64,000 nucleotides of DNA, from positions 434,001 through 498,000 of the forward strand of contig CAWCPX010000009.1 of assembly GCA_963797605.1 (NCBI GenBank), read 5' to 3'. Numbering within the stretch: position 1 is the stretch's first letter; each line of letters starts with the position of its first letter. The translations under genes were made by a program, and so were the position numbers. The notes under the pieces were generated by a model that saw only the letters and a program-made list of their open reading frames with translations, was not told the origin of the DNA and ran no database searches. This document shows positions 28,539 through 37,522 of this stretch, one piece after another. Source of the DNA: DASQPR01 sp963797605 (GTDB lineage Bacteria; Actinomycetota; Actinomycetes; Mycobacteriales; Micromonosporaceae).

Positions 28539-29375
28539 ATGCCGTCCCTTTTCTGCGACACCGGCCTCGCCGAGCGCGTGGAGCGGGCCGACGCGCGACT
28601 GGTGACCCTCGCCAGCGAAGCCGCCCATCGCCGCAATCCGGGCGCGAGGGGCTTCGTCAGGTCGATCGCGGGCGGTGTCGCGAGCTTCGCCGAGGCGGGA
28701 TCGCCCTTCAACAAGGTCGCCGGGTTGGGGTTCGGCGGCGTGCCCTCCGCCGCCGAACTCGACGAGATCGAGGCGGCGTTCGCCGATCGCGGCGCGCCCG
28801 TGCAGGTCGAACTGGCCCACCTCGTCGACGCGGCGATCGGCGCCGTTCTCAGCGAGCGCGGCTACCGGCTGGAATCCTTCGAGAACGTGCTCGGCATGGC
28901 TCTGGAAAGCGCGCCGGCACGCGTGGCGCCGCCGGGGGTGCGGGTGCGGCGCAGTGGCGACGACGAGTTCGAGGCGTGGGTGCGCGTGCAGGCGGACGCC
29001 GTCGCCGAACCGGACACGCAGGGGCTGGCGGCGCACGAGGAGTTCCCCCGGGACGTGTACGTCGACGCCGAGCGCGATCTCGCGTCCGCGGGCGTGATCC
29101 GCTACGCGGCGCTGCGCGACGGGGTCATCGCGGGTGGGGCGGCTCTGCGGATAGAAGGCGGCGTCGCGCAGTTCGCGGGGGCCGCGACCGCGCCCGCGCA
29201 CCGTCGTCGGGGCATCCAGACCGCGCTGCTCACCGCCCGGCTCGCCGATGCCGCCGCGGCCGGCTGCGACGTCGCCGTGATCACGACCCAGCCGGCGTCG
29301 AAGTCCCAGCAGAACGCGCAGCGCCAGGGTTTCGATCTTCTCTACACGCGGGCGGTGCTGGCGAAGCCGGTCTGA
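28539..29375 (+). CDS. GNAT family N-acetyltransferase (two-lobed)
   Basis: 278 residues. The N-terminal 120 residues (LFCDTGLAERVERADARLVT, VAGLGFGGVPSAAELDEIEA, VQVELAHLVDAAIGAVLSER) form a variant GNAT-like half often seen in this subfamily. The C-terminal half holds the acetyl-CoA site: AQFAGAATAPAHRRRGIQTA, then a final AQRQGFDLLYTR. The acceptor is unknown. It is separated from the oxidoreductase by 176 bases and divergent from it. Confidence 0.85.
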   Translation: MPSLFCDTGLAERVERADARLVTLASEAAHRRNPGARGFVRSIAGGVASFAEAGSPFNKVAGLGFGGVPSAAELDEIEAAFADRGAPVQVELAHLVDAAIGAVLSERGYRLESFENVLGMALESAPARVAPPGVRVRRSGDDEFEAWVRVQADAVAEPDTQGLAAHEEFPRDVYVDAERDLASAGVIRYAALRDGVIAGGAALRIEGGVAQFAGAATAPAHRRRGIQTALLTARLADAAAAGCDVAVITTQPASKSQQNAQRQGFDLLYTRAVLAKPV

Positions 29376-29763
29376 GTTCCCGCGCGTCGGCGTGTGCGGG
29401 GGCGCGCGCAGAGCGAGAGCGCCTCGTAGTGTTTCCCGAGACGCTCTGCGCTGAGACTTCGAATCGACATACATAAATCACTGGGACTTTTGCATCTCAT
29501 CTCCGCCTCAACAATCACGTTACGCCAGCTCAGAGGCTGTCCGTGAGATTTCATGAATTATTTTCGCTAAGTTTTCCGGTTCGTGCCCGCAGTCGGCTCC
29601 CGCCCCTCGCCGGCGACACCGCGCGCCGTCGCGGGCGCCGCATGCGGGCGGCGACGGGGCTTGTTAGGCTGTCCGGCATGTACTTGTTCTCCTAGGACCG
29701 CGCGCACGCCGCCGTCGAGCCAGCGCCGCCAGCCAACCGTGACTTTTCCTAGGGAGACCTCTG
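29376..29763. other. intergenic region upstream of a small basic protein
   Basis: 388 bases. The part 29455-29580 is clearly AT-richer than the surroundings (for example AAATTATTTTCGC-like text near 29555) and may hold a promoter. A tiny frame ATG-TAC-TTG-TTC-TCC-TAG lies at 29678-29695, and the palindrome CCTAGG occurs both there and at about 29750, just before the Shine-Dalgarno of the next gene. I see no recognised riboswitch. Confidence 0.35.
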
Positions 29764-30030
29764 ATGCCCGCTGACAAATCCAAGCCCGCCAAGGCCAAGA
29801 CCGCCAAGACCGACACCGCTGCGGCGACCCCCGCCGACGAGATCGTGACGGCACCGGTCGAGCCCGAGGCCACCGACGCGACCGAGGGCGACGACGTGCC
29901 GCTTAACCGCGCCGAGCGCCGCGCCAAGACGAAGGCAGGCGGCAAGCCGCAGGTCGTCGCGAAGGTGTCGCCGCGCAACGTCAACAGCGGCCCGGCTCCG
30001 CGCCAGTGGGCCAACCGCCGCAGCGGCTGA
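29764..30030 (+). CDS. small basic Lys/Ala-rich protein of unknown function
   Basis: 88 residues with a GGGAGA Shine-Dalgarno seven bases before the ATG. The first half is low-complexity (KSKPAKAKTAKTDTAAATP, then an acidic stretch EATDATEGDD). The second half looks like a conserved motif: VPLNRAERRAKTKAGG and a C-terminal SGPAPRQWANRRSG. There is no signal peptide or membrane segment. The charged, disordered character suggests nucleic-acid or ribosome contact, but that is a guess. A strong hairpin follows eight bases after the stop. Confidence 0.6.
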   Translation: MPADKSKPAKAKTAKTDTAAATPADEIVTAPVEPEATDATEGDDVPLNRAERRAKTKAGGKPQVVAKVSPRNVNSGPAPRQWANRRSG

Positions 30031-30037
30031 CGTTCGG

Positions 30038-30101
30038 TCGGATCGTGCGACGCCCGGGGTCTTGACGCGCCTCGAAAGACCCGACGTCGCACGATCCGGT
30101 G
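30038..30101. terminator. long bidirectional stem-loop between convergent genes
   Basis: CGGATCGTGCGACG plus GGGTCTT on the left pairs with AAGACCC plus CGTCGCACGATCCG on the right, over more than 20 positions with one small mismatch, around an 11-base loop (GACGCGCCTCG). It ends next to the GT2/GtrA stop and starts eight bases after the small basic protein, so it can terminate both transcripts. Confidence 0.75.
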
Positions 30102-30102
30102 A

Positions 30103-31307
30103 TCATGAGGCACGCGCCGCGTCCGTGCGGAACACCCAGGCTCGCAGACCGATGAAACGGATCACGGTCGCCGTCAGGTTCGCCACGATCAACACGGCCA
30201 ACTCTGCCCAGCGGCGCGCGTGCGGATCCGTGGCGCCCAGCAGGGCCAGCGCGCCGCTGGTGAGGCCGAGTCCGATCGCGAAGATGATCAGACCCTGGAA
30301 CTGGTGGCGTACCGCCCCGTCGGCACCACGTACACCGAACGTGACCCGCCGGTTGATCGCCGTGTTCGCGACCGCGGTCACCAGCAGCGCCACGAGGTTG
30401 GCCGCCTGCCGATCGAGCCCGTTCCGCAACAGCGCGTAGAGCAGCACGTACGCGACGGTGCTCGCGATCCCGACAGCGATGAATCGGACGAGTTGACGGC
30501 CGAGCCCGCGTGGCACGCCGGGCACCGCGTCCCGCCCGAGTTCCGAGCGCAGCTTGCCGATCGGCAGCGCGCCCGTCGCGAGCGCCCGGCCGAGTCGCCA
30601 AACGCCCCTCAGGTCCGCGATGGCGGTCGAAGCGATGTCGACCCGGCTGTCCGGATCGTCGACCCAGTCGACCGGGACCTCGTGGATCCGCAGGCCGGCC
30701 CGCTGCGCGAGCACCAGCAACTCCGTGTCGAAGAACCACGCGTTGTCCTGCACGAGTGGCAGCAACCGCCGGGCGACGTCGGCCCGGATCGCCTTGAAGC
30801 CGCACTGCGCGTCGGAAAAGCTGGTCGACAACGCGCCCCGCAGGATCAGGTTGTAGGTGCGGGAGATGACCTCGCGTTTCAGGCCGCGTACGACCCGGGA
30901 GCCGCGCCGCAGCCGGGACCCGATCGCGAGGTCCGAGTGCCCGCAGATCAGCGGCGCGACCAGGGGCAGCAACGCGGCCAGGTCGGTGGACAGGTCGACG
31001 TCCATGTAGGCGAGGATCGGCGATCCGAGGCCGCCCACACCGCGTGCAGTGCCCGGCCCCGGCCCTTCTCCTCGAACCGGGCCACGACCACGTGCGGCAA
31101 CGCGTCGGCGAGCCCGGCCGCGATCGCCGGGGTCGCGTCGGTGCTCGCGTTGTCAGCGATCGTGATCCGGTAGGTGTACGGGAACGTCGTCCGCAGGTAT
31201 TCGTGCAGGCGGCGTACACATGTGTCGAGGTCGGCCTGCTCGTTGTAGACCCGGATCACGATGTCGACCACCGGCGCGGTCACCGTGGCCGCGGCCGCCG
31301 GCGCCAT
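30103..31307 (-). CDS. bifunctional family-2 glycosyltransferase / GtrA-like membrane protein, one frameshift
   Basis: About 401 residues from the ATG at 31307. N-terminal GT2 domain: VVDIVIRVYNEQADLDTCVR, DNASTDATPAIAAGLADA, ARFEEKGRGRALHAVW. After a one-base deletion near 31035 come the metal-binding YMDVDLSTDL (DxD), IGSRLRRGSRVVRGLKREV and DAQCGFKAIRADVARR. From about residue 270 a GtrA-type four-helix membrane domain follows (FIAVGIASTVAYVLLYALL, GLIIFAIGLGLTSGALALLG, FIGLRAWVFRTD). It should transfer a sugar from a nucleotide to a lipid carrier for cell-envelope glycan. The broken family-39 glycosyltransferase gene lies upstream on the same strand and probably belonged to the same pathway. 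Confidence 0.85.
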
Positions 31308-31311
31308 CGCG

Positions 31312-33123
31312 TCAGACGGTCGCAAACGGCGGTAGCGGCGTAGTGGGCCCGTACCCAAGGGTTTCCCCCTCCGTGGCCCCAGCCCTCTGCATCAAGTCCC
31401 GGGGCAGGAACATGGCCACCTGTAACCCGTCCGACACCTCATGCCACGCCACGGCATCCACCTCCGGGCGTTCAAACAGCCCAAGGGTCACCGTGTCGCC
31501 AGCCTTGGCAGCCTCCACCCGGACGCCAGCGTCAGTCAGTAGCCGCCTACGGGCGGCAGTGTCAGCCTCCCGCCAAATCTGCCCGTACGTCCTACCGGTT
31601 CCGTGCCACTCCACCCGTTCTTGCGTCTCCGGGAGCGCAGCCAACCGGACCACGTTGGCCTCTACGGCCTCAATCTGCCCCCGGTAGACCGCCTGCACCA
31701 CCTCCGGCTTGCCAGCCGTCCGCTCCAACAGGTCAGCCAGGGCATCCGTGGCAGCCTTCAATTCGTCCCGGTGGGATTCACCGGCCCGGATCATCTCGCG
31801 CGTCTGCTCAACGTGGCCGACATGCTCCAACAGCACCCGCTCAACAATCGGCTCTAGATGGTCGGCCCTTAGGTACCCGGCAGTGCAGCGGGTGCCGTCC
31901 TTCACGTGGTCAGGAACAGCACCCCGGGCACTAGGGCAGGTGAAGTAGCTGTAATTCTTCCCCCGCTTGGTCGCCTTTTGGAGATGGAGCGGATATCCAC
32001 AGAGGGCACAGTAAGCGACGTTAAGTAGCAGGCTGGCCCCGTAGGTACGGGCAGCCCGATGAGGGTCCGCCGCCTTATCTAGAACCTTTTGCAACGCGGC
32101 CCACTCATCCCGGTTCACCACCGACTGGCACCGGCTCACCGGCATCCCGTCTTTACCTAGAACGGGCTTCCCTTCAAACTCCACCTCACCTAGCAGGGCC
32201 CGGGATCGTAGTTGCTGGCCCACCGTGGCGGATACCCAAAGGAACGGCCGGGATAGCCGTTCCCCCTCCGCCACCCGGTCACCATCACTGACGGCCCACT
32301 CAGTTTGTTTGTGCCGCCTGAACTCCACCGGGCTACCGCCGTCATCCGGGATGATCGTTAGAACGCCACCCGGGTTGATAGACACCACACCGGCAACCGG
32401 GGCGGTAGGAATCTTCCCCGCCGCCGCCATTCGGTACTCACGGGGCGACGGTACGCCCCGGTTGTTAAGGTCCCGGCTGATGCTCAGCTTGCTTTCTCCC
32501 GCTAGCACCCGGTCAACAATCTCCCGGACAACCGGAAGGGTTTCCGGGTTGGTCGCCAACCCCCATCCGACGCCCTCCCTAACGGCGAGCGTGTGATACG
32601 GATACATCCCGCCAGACCAGCGGCCAACCTCGCGGAGCCAAACTGCCGTGTCTCTGTTTCGCTCCGTAATGGATTGCGCCTCCATTTGGGCAGCAAACGC
32701 AAGGATGGTAACGATCAGGTGGGGGATGGGGTCGAGTGGTCCGGCGCGCATGTCGAGCTTCATAACCCCGCCACCGGGGCCGGAAGCAAAGACAAGGATT
32801 TTGCGGTTCGTGGTGGCCCATTGCGCCAGGGTGTGAAGGTCAGCCATCGACCTGACGGCCCGGTCTAGCCGCGCCCACACGATCCCGTCGTACTGGCTGG
32901 CCTTGGCGGCCGACAGCCACGCTCCGAGGGAAGGCCGTTGAAACGGGCTCAGCTTGATGGCGGACACGTCGAGGTCGCGGGCCCATCCGATGATCTCGCC
33001 GCGCACCTCATCGTGATCAGCAGCGGCGGTTACGCTGGCTTCCTGTCGGTCCGGGGACGTGGACGGGTCCCCCTCCCCCCGGTGGCGGGACAGTCGCACG
33101 GCACCTAACAGCCTCAGAGTCAT
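31312..33123 (-). CDS. large serine recombinase (phage/ICE integrase type)
   Basis: 603 residues, intact. The N-terminal resolvase domain has the catalytic Ser12 in GAVRLSRHRGEGD, the arginine helix IVWARLDRAVRSMADL, and the end ITERNRDTAVWLREVGRWSG. A recombinase domain follows (LSISRDLNNRGVPSPREYRM). The zinc ribbon carries CALCGYPLHLQKATKRGK, then YFTCPSARG and RCTAGYL. A coiled helix comes next (HRDELKAATDALADLLER). Such enzymes insert or excise phages and integrative elements at att sites. Base composition is visibly less GC-rich than the flanks, a sign of transfer. No cargo gene accompanies it. It ends four bases before the GT2/GtrA start and begins just beyond the truncated glycosyltransferase gene. 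Confidence 0.9.
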   Translation of the reverse strand: MTLRLLGAVRLSRHRGEGDPSTSPDRQEASVTAAADHDEVRGEIIGWARDLDVSAIKLSPFQRPSLGAWLSAAKASQYDGIVWARLDRAVRSMADLHTLAQWATTNRKILVFASGPGGGVMKLDMRAGPLDPIPHLIVTILAFAAQMEAQSITERNRDTAVWLREVGRWSGGMYPYHTLAVREGVGWGLATNPETLPVVREIVDRVLAGESKLSISRDLNNRGVPSPREYRMAAAGKIPTAPVAGVVSINPGGVLTIIPDDGGSPVEFRRHKQTEWAVSDGDRVAEGERLSRPFLWVSATVGQQLRSRALLGEVEFEGKPVLGKDGMPVSRCQSVVNRDEWAALQKVLDKAADPHRAARTYGASLLLNVAYCALCGYPLHLQKATKRGKNYSYFTCPSARGAVPDHVKDGTRCTAGYLRADHLEPIVERVLLEHVGHVEQTREMIRAGESHRDELKAATDALADLLERTAGKPEVVQAVYRGQIEAVEANVVRLAALPETQERVEWHGTGRTYGQIWREADTAARRRLLTDAGVRVEAAKAGDTVTLGLFERPEVDAVAWHEVSDGLQVAMFLPRDLMQRAGATEGETLGYGPTTPLPPFATV

Positions 33124-33132
33124 GCACGCACG

Positions 33133-33384
33133 CTACCTTGTTCCGTAATAGCTCAATAGCGCGGCGGGGTTGTTGAAACGGAACATCAGCACCGCGACCG
33201 GCGTCAGCGCGAGCGTGGCACCGGCGATGATCCCGGCCACGGGCCCGAACCAGCGGCGGATCGTCAGGTAGAGCAGCCCGACTGCGGCGACGCCCTCGAT
33301 CGCCTGCGGCACCAGGATGCTCCACGAGTTGACACCGAAGACGCGCGCCGAGATCTCCATGACCCACAGCGACGCCGGGGTCTT
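33133..33384 (-). pseudogene. family-39 glycosyltransferase, second fragment, truncated
   Basis: 84 codons: KTPASLWVMEISARVFGVNS, VPQAIEGVAAVGLLYLTIRR and LALTPVAVLMFRFNNPAALL, the loop and helices that follow the N-terminal part of ArnT/PMT-like glycosyltransferases. The first fragment is at 34889-35157, on the other side of the IS30-type element. After NNPAALL the expected hydrophobic continuation is replaced by SYYGTR and a stop, exactly where the serine-recombinase segment begins. The remaining several hundred codons of the gene are not found in the window. Confidence 0.8.
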
Positions 33385-34891
33385 GGGCGAATTCCAGTGG
33401 TCGTCGCAACACCTCTATCGAGGAGGTGTCTCGTGGCGTCACGAGCAAGGTCGTGGAAGCAGGCAGCGAGCGAGCATGCGGTTGGTGGTCGTCGGCAGTG
33501 GGCGGCGGATCGGGCGTTGCGGCCGGCTATGCGTTCGCCCGGCCGGCCAGGAGCCTTCGCGTGCGGTGGAGCGTGCGTTTTGGCGGTTGATCGCTGGCGG
33601 TGCCACGAGTGAGGATGCGGCCGCCGGGGTGGGTGTGTCGACACCGGTAGGGAGCAGGTGGTTCCGACACGCTGGCGGGATGCCGCCGATCAGCCTGGCC
33701 GAACCTTCGGGCCGCTACCTGTCGTTCGCTGAGCGGGAGGAGATCGCGCTGCTCAAGGCCCAAGGCCACGGGGTGCGTGAGATCGCCCGACAGATCGATC
33801 GGGATGCCTCGACGATCTCACGCGAGTTGCGCCGCAACGCCGCCACGCGCGAATCGCAGCGAGGCTACCGTGCTGGGGTGGCCCAGTGGAAGGCGCAACA
33901 GGCGGCCAAGCGTCCCAAGCCGGCGAAGCTCGCCACGAACCCGGAGCTTCGTGCCTATGTGGAATAGCGACTGTCCGGGGCCGTGCGGGATGCGCAGGGA
34001 CGTCCGATCGCGGGGCCCAACGTGCCGTGGGCGGGACGCCGTCATGGTCGTCGTCAAGACCGACGCTGGGGCACCGCGTGGAGCCCGGAGCAGATCAGCC
34101 ATCGGCTCAAGGTCGATTTCCCCGATGATGAGTCGATGCGGATCAGCCCGGAGACGATCTACCAGTCGCTCTACGTCCAGGGCCGCGGCGCGCTCGCACC
34201 GCGAGCTGAGTCGCGTGTTTGCGCACCGGGCGGGCGTTGCGGGTTCCGCGGGCACGCACGCAGGGCCGCGGCAAAAAGTTCGTGACCGGACCAGGTCCGA
34301 ATCAGTCAACGCCCGGCCGAGGTCGCCGACCGGGCGGTGCCCGGGCACTGGGAAGGCGATCTGATCATCGGGCTGCGACAAGTCGGCCATCGGCACGCTG
34401 GTGGAGCGCACGACCAGATACACGATGTTGCTGCACCTGCCCCGCATGGAAGGCCACGGAATCCTGGAACCGGTCAAAAACGGGCCGCCGCTGGCCGGGC
34501 ACGGCGCGCAGGCCGTCAACGCCGCCATCGCAGTGCAGTTCGCGACTCTGCCCGAACAGCTGCGTCGTTCCCTGACCTGGGACCAAGGCATCCGAACTGG
34601 CCCAGCACGTCCAACTCACGATCGACACCGGACTGCAGGTCTACTTCTGCGACCCGCACTCGCCCTGGCAACGCGGCACCAACGAAAACACCAATGGCCT
34701 GCTACGCCAGTACTTCCCGAAAGGCACCGACCTGTCCCGCTGGAGCATCAAGGACCTCGCAGCGGTCACCGCGACCCTCAACAGCCGGCCGTCGAAGACA
34801 CTCCAATGGCGCACACCCGCAGAAGCCTTCGCCGGACAGCTAACATCGCTTCAACAAGCCGGTGTTGCATCGACCCCTTGAACCTAAGTTG
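33383..34891 (+). mobile_element. IS30-family insertion sequence with 3-bp target duplication
   Basis: The element spans 33386-34888 (1503 bp). TTG is duplicated at 33383-33385 and 34889-34891. Imperfect terminal inverted repeats of about 28 bases begin GGCGAATTCCAGTGGTCGTC on the left and, read inward, CTTAGGTTCAAGGGGTCGAT on the right. Both reach a shared GCAACACC. Removing the element and one TTG rejoins the glycosyltransferase frame as FITVDKTPASLW, which is the family consensus at this place. The internal transposase gene is broken. Confidence 0.85.
33433..34881 (+). pseudogene. IS30-family transposase, inactive
   Basis: It starts at a GTG eight bases after GGAGG (ASRARSWKQAASEHAVGG, GRRQWAADRALRP). 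Frame changes follow near 33545, near 34190 and several times to 34620, and an in-frame TAG stands at 33965-33967 inside RAYVE-RLSGAVRD. Recognisable IS30 blocks remain: RYLSFAEREEIALLKAQG with the HTH VREIARQIDRDASTISREL, GTAWSPEQISHRLKVDFPDD, VPGHWEGDLIIGL (first catalytic Asp region) and VYFCDPHSPWQRGTNENTNG with LLRQYFPKGTDLS (catalytic Asp and Glu). The nonsense codon plus repeated indels make activity unlikely unless they are sequence errors. Confidence 0.8.
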
Positions 34892-35157
34892 TCGACGGTG
34901 ATGAAGTTCGACGCGTCCGAGGAGCCGAAGAACATCGCCTTCCAACTCGTCGCGCCCGCCTGCACGGCCGCCGAGTAGAAGGCGTTGGCCCAGCCGGAGG
35001 CGGACAGCCCCCAGACGTAGAGCACCGCGGTGGCGGCCAGCAGCGCGCCGACCGCGGGCCGGACCCATCGTGGACCGTCGCCGGCCCGGGAGCTCACTTG
35101 CGGCACGGTCGGGATCGCCGCGTCAGTCGCGGGCATGTCGATGCTCGTCACACTCAC
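34889..35157 (-). pseudogene. family-39 glycosyltransferase, N-terminal fragment
   Basis: Begins near 35157 (GTG) or at the ATG of 35136 (MPATDAAIPTVPQVSSRAGD). The first membrane helix is PAVGALLAATAVLYVWGLSA, and the luminal loop ANAFYSAAVQAGATSWKAMF leads to FGSSDASNFITVD. These are the conserved N-terminal features of actinomycete ArnT/PMT-like lipid-sugar glycosyltransferases. Here the reading frame runs into the IS30-type element. Together with the fragment at 33133-33384 it accounts for about 170 of the several hundred residues expected. Confidence 0.8.
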
Positions 35158-35222
35158 GCATCGAGCTTGACCGAACCAGTTCGGGTTAACGTCGGCAAAG
35201 TCTCGGTGTTCCCTGTGAGCGA

Positions 35223-35882
35223 TCAGTCCGTCGCGTGGGCATTGATGGTTTTGTTGTCGAGCACGTGCGTGCTCGCGCCGCGCTTGGCGACCGCGAGCAT
35301 GGCCCGCCCCACCTGCTCCGATGTGATGACGAGCGGCGCTCGCCGCAGCAGCGGCGCGAGTGGCCGCAACCCCGTGTAGATCCCCCGGACGAAGCGGGTC
35401 TTGGAGACGACGCCGTGCATCGGCAGCACGAAGCCGAGCCGGAACATGTAGGCCTTCGGGCTCATCGACAGCAGGTCGTTCTCGGTACGGCCCTTGACCC
35501 GGGCCCACATCGACCGGCCGGACTCCGAACTGTCGGTGCCGGCCCCGGAGACGTAGATGAACGTGGCGTCGGGACTCGCGGTCAGCACGGCCCGGGCCGC
35601 CGCCGTCGTGACGTCGTACGTGATCCGCGTGTACGCGTCCTCGGACATGCCGACCGACGAGACGCCGAGGCAGAAGAAGCAGGCGTCGAAGCCGGCGAGT
35701 TCGGTCGCGATCGGGTCGAAGTCGAGGAAGTCGGCGTGCGTGATCTCGCGGAGTTTCGGGTCGTCGACGCCGGTCGGGGTGCGGCCGATCGCGAGCACCT
35801 CGGTCACGTCGGGGTCGAGCAGGGATTCGCGCAGCACGCCCTGCCCGACCATGCCGGTGGCGCCAAACAGGATGACCCTCAT
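35223..35882 (-). CDS. NAD(P)-binding epimerase/dehydratase family protein
   Basis: 219 residues from MRVILFGATGMVGQGVLRES (Rossmann GATGMVGQG); an upstream TTG at 35903 is less likely. HADFLDFDPIATELAGFDAC, FFCLGVSSVGMSEDAYTRIT, TFIYVSGAGTDSSESGR and AYMFRLGFVLPMHGVVSKT follow, as in the small atypical SDR proteins related to semialdehyde/epimerase-like NAD-binding enzymes. The Tyr-x3-Lys motif of classical SDRs is not obvious. The reaction is unknown. The gene is complete and lies 18 bases after the histidine kinase gene on the same strand. Confidence 0.8.
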   Translation of the reverse strand: MRVILFGATGMVGQGVLRESLLDPDVTEVLAIGRTPTGVDDPKLREITHADFLDFDPIATELAGFDACFFCLGVSSVGMSEDAYTRITYDVTTAAARAVLTASPDATFIYVSGAGTDSSESGRSMWARVKGRTENDLLSMSPKAYMFRLGFVLPMHGVVSKTRFVRGIYTGLRPLAPLLRRAPLVITSEQVGRAMLAVAKRGASTHVLDNKTINAHATD

Positions 35883-35899
35883 CCGGGTACGGTAACCGG

Positions 35900-37522
35900 T
35901 CAATCTCGTCGATGGGGAGCCGTGGTGACCAGACGTGCCGGCGGGCCGGTCACCGGCTCGTCGTCGAGGTCGATCTGCGTGTCGTGCCGGTAACCCTCGT
36001 CGGCGTCCGCTGGTGCCGGTGGCAGCGTCACGACGAACGCGGTCTCGCCGGGGTGGCTGGTCACGGTCACCGTGCCGCTGTGGGCTTCCACGACCGCGGC
36101 CACGATCGCGAGGCCCAGACCGCTGCTGCCGGCCGCCCGCGACCGGGACGTGTCACCGCGGGCGAAGCGTTCGAACACGTCCGGCAGGAGTGCCGGGTCG
36201 ATCCCGGGTCCGTTGTCGACGACCGTGATCCGGGCGCCGCCGTCGGGCGTCGCTCCGAGCGCGAGCGTCACCTTCGTGCCGGCGGGGTGTGTGCGTACGC
36301 GCGTTGGCCAGCAGGTTCGCGATCACCTGGTGCAGGCGTGGCTTCGTCGCCCAGCACGCTGACCTCGGTCGTCGGGGAGGTCGAGTCTCCACTCGTGGCC
36401 GCGGCCGGCCACGTGCGCGTCGCTGACGCGCGTCGACGACCAGGCGGGAGAGGTCGACGGGCGAGTGGTCGAGCGGCCGGCCGGCGTCGAGCCGCGCGAG
36501 CAGCAGCAGATCCTCGACGAGCGTGGTCATGCGCGCCGACTCGCTCTCGACCCGGCCCATCGCGTAGGTCGACGTCGTCGGGGAGCGTGCCGCCGCCGAC
36601 CCGGCGCGTGAGTTCGGCGTAGCCGCGGATGGCCGCGAGCGGCGTGCGCAACTCGTGCGAGGCGTCGGCGACGAACTTCCGGACGCGTACCTCGCTGGCC
36701 TGGCGGGCGGTCAGGGCCGCGGACACGTGCCCGAGCATCCGGTTGAGCGAGGCTCCGAGCTGGCCGACCTCCGTGCGCGGATCGGTGTCCCGGGTCGGTA
36801 CGCGTACCGACAGCGCGACCTCGCCGCGGTCGAGTTCCATCTCGGAGACCCGGGTGGCGATCGACGCGACGCGCCGCAGCGGTCGCAGCGTACGCCGGAT
36901 GATCGACTCGCCGACGAGACCGACCGCGATGAGCCCGGCGATGGCCACGCAGATCTCGGTGATGTCGAGGTGGATCAGCGCGTTGTTGACGTCCTTCAAG
37001 GACAGGCCCGTCACGAGCTTCTGGCCGGGCCGCGCCTGTGGGTCGTCAGGGGTCGGCGCGTGCGGCGGCGCCCAGACGGCCGTGACGCGATAGTCACCGA
37101 GGCCCGGGAGCGTCAGCGTGCGAATCTGTCTGTCCGCGGGCACGGCGGCGAGCAGGGCGTTCTGCGCCGACGTGGTGTTGAAGCTGTCGTAGCCGTCACG
37201 GTAACCACCGCCCGGCAAGATTGCCCTCCACCACCGCGACGCCGACCGAATCCTGACCGACCTGCGCGGACCCGAGGAACCCCGGCGGCCCGCCCGTCGG
37301 CGAGTCTCCCGTGCTCTGGTGGGTCTGCGCGTGCGTGGCCAGCCGGTTGACGCTGGTGTCCAACTCGGCGACCAGGTATTTGTGCGCCACCGTCTCCGTC
37401 ACGATGCCGACGAGCAGGCACATCAACGCGAGCAGGCCGATTAGAGCCGCGAGAAGCCGGCCCCGCAGCGTCCACGCACTGAACCGCTGCCGGGTGAACC
37501 GGCTCATCGCGGCCAGGGTCAT
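35900..37522 (-). CDS. two-component sensor histidine kinase (HAMP type), frameshifted
   Basis: About 540 residues. The ATG at 37522 overlaps the response-regulator stop as ATGA. TM1 LLAALIGLLALMCLLVGIV and TM2 IAGLIAVGLVGESIIRR bracket an extracellular sensor of about 140 residues (AQTHQSTGDSPTGG, TLPGLGDYRVTAVWAPPHAP). HAMP follows, then the H-box FVADASHELRTPLAAIRGY and the ATPase boxes ITVVDNGPGIDPALLPDVFE, FARGD and GSSGLGLAIVAAVV. At least four single-base indels lie between 36280 and 36600 and one near 37215. It should phosphorylate the partner regulator in response to an unknown envelope signal. Confidence 0.85.

Noticed and set aside
31308..31358. Earlier start for the GT2/GtrA gene
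   Set aside because: The 17 extra residues would be encoded by the 3' end of the recombinase gene; the family N-terminus fits the ATG at 31307.
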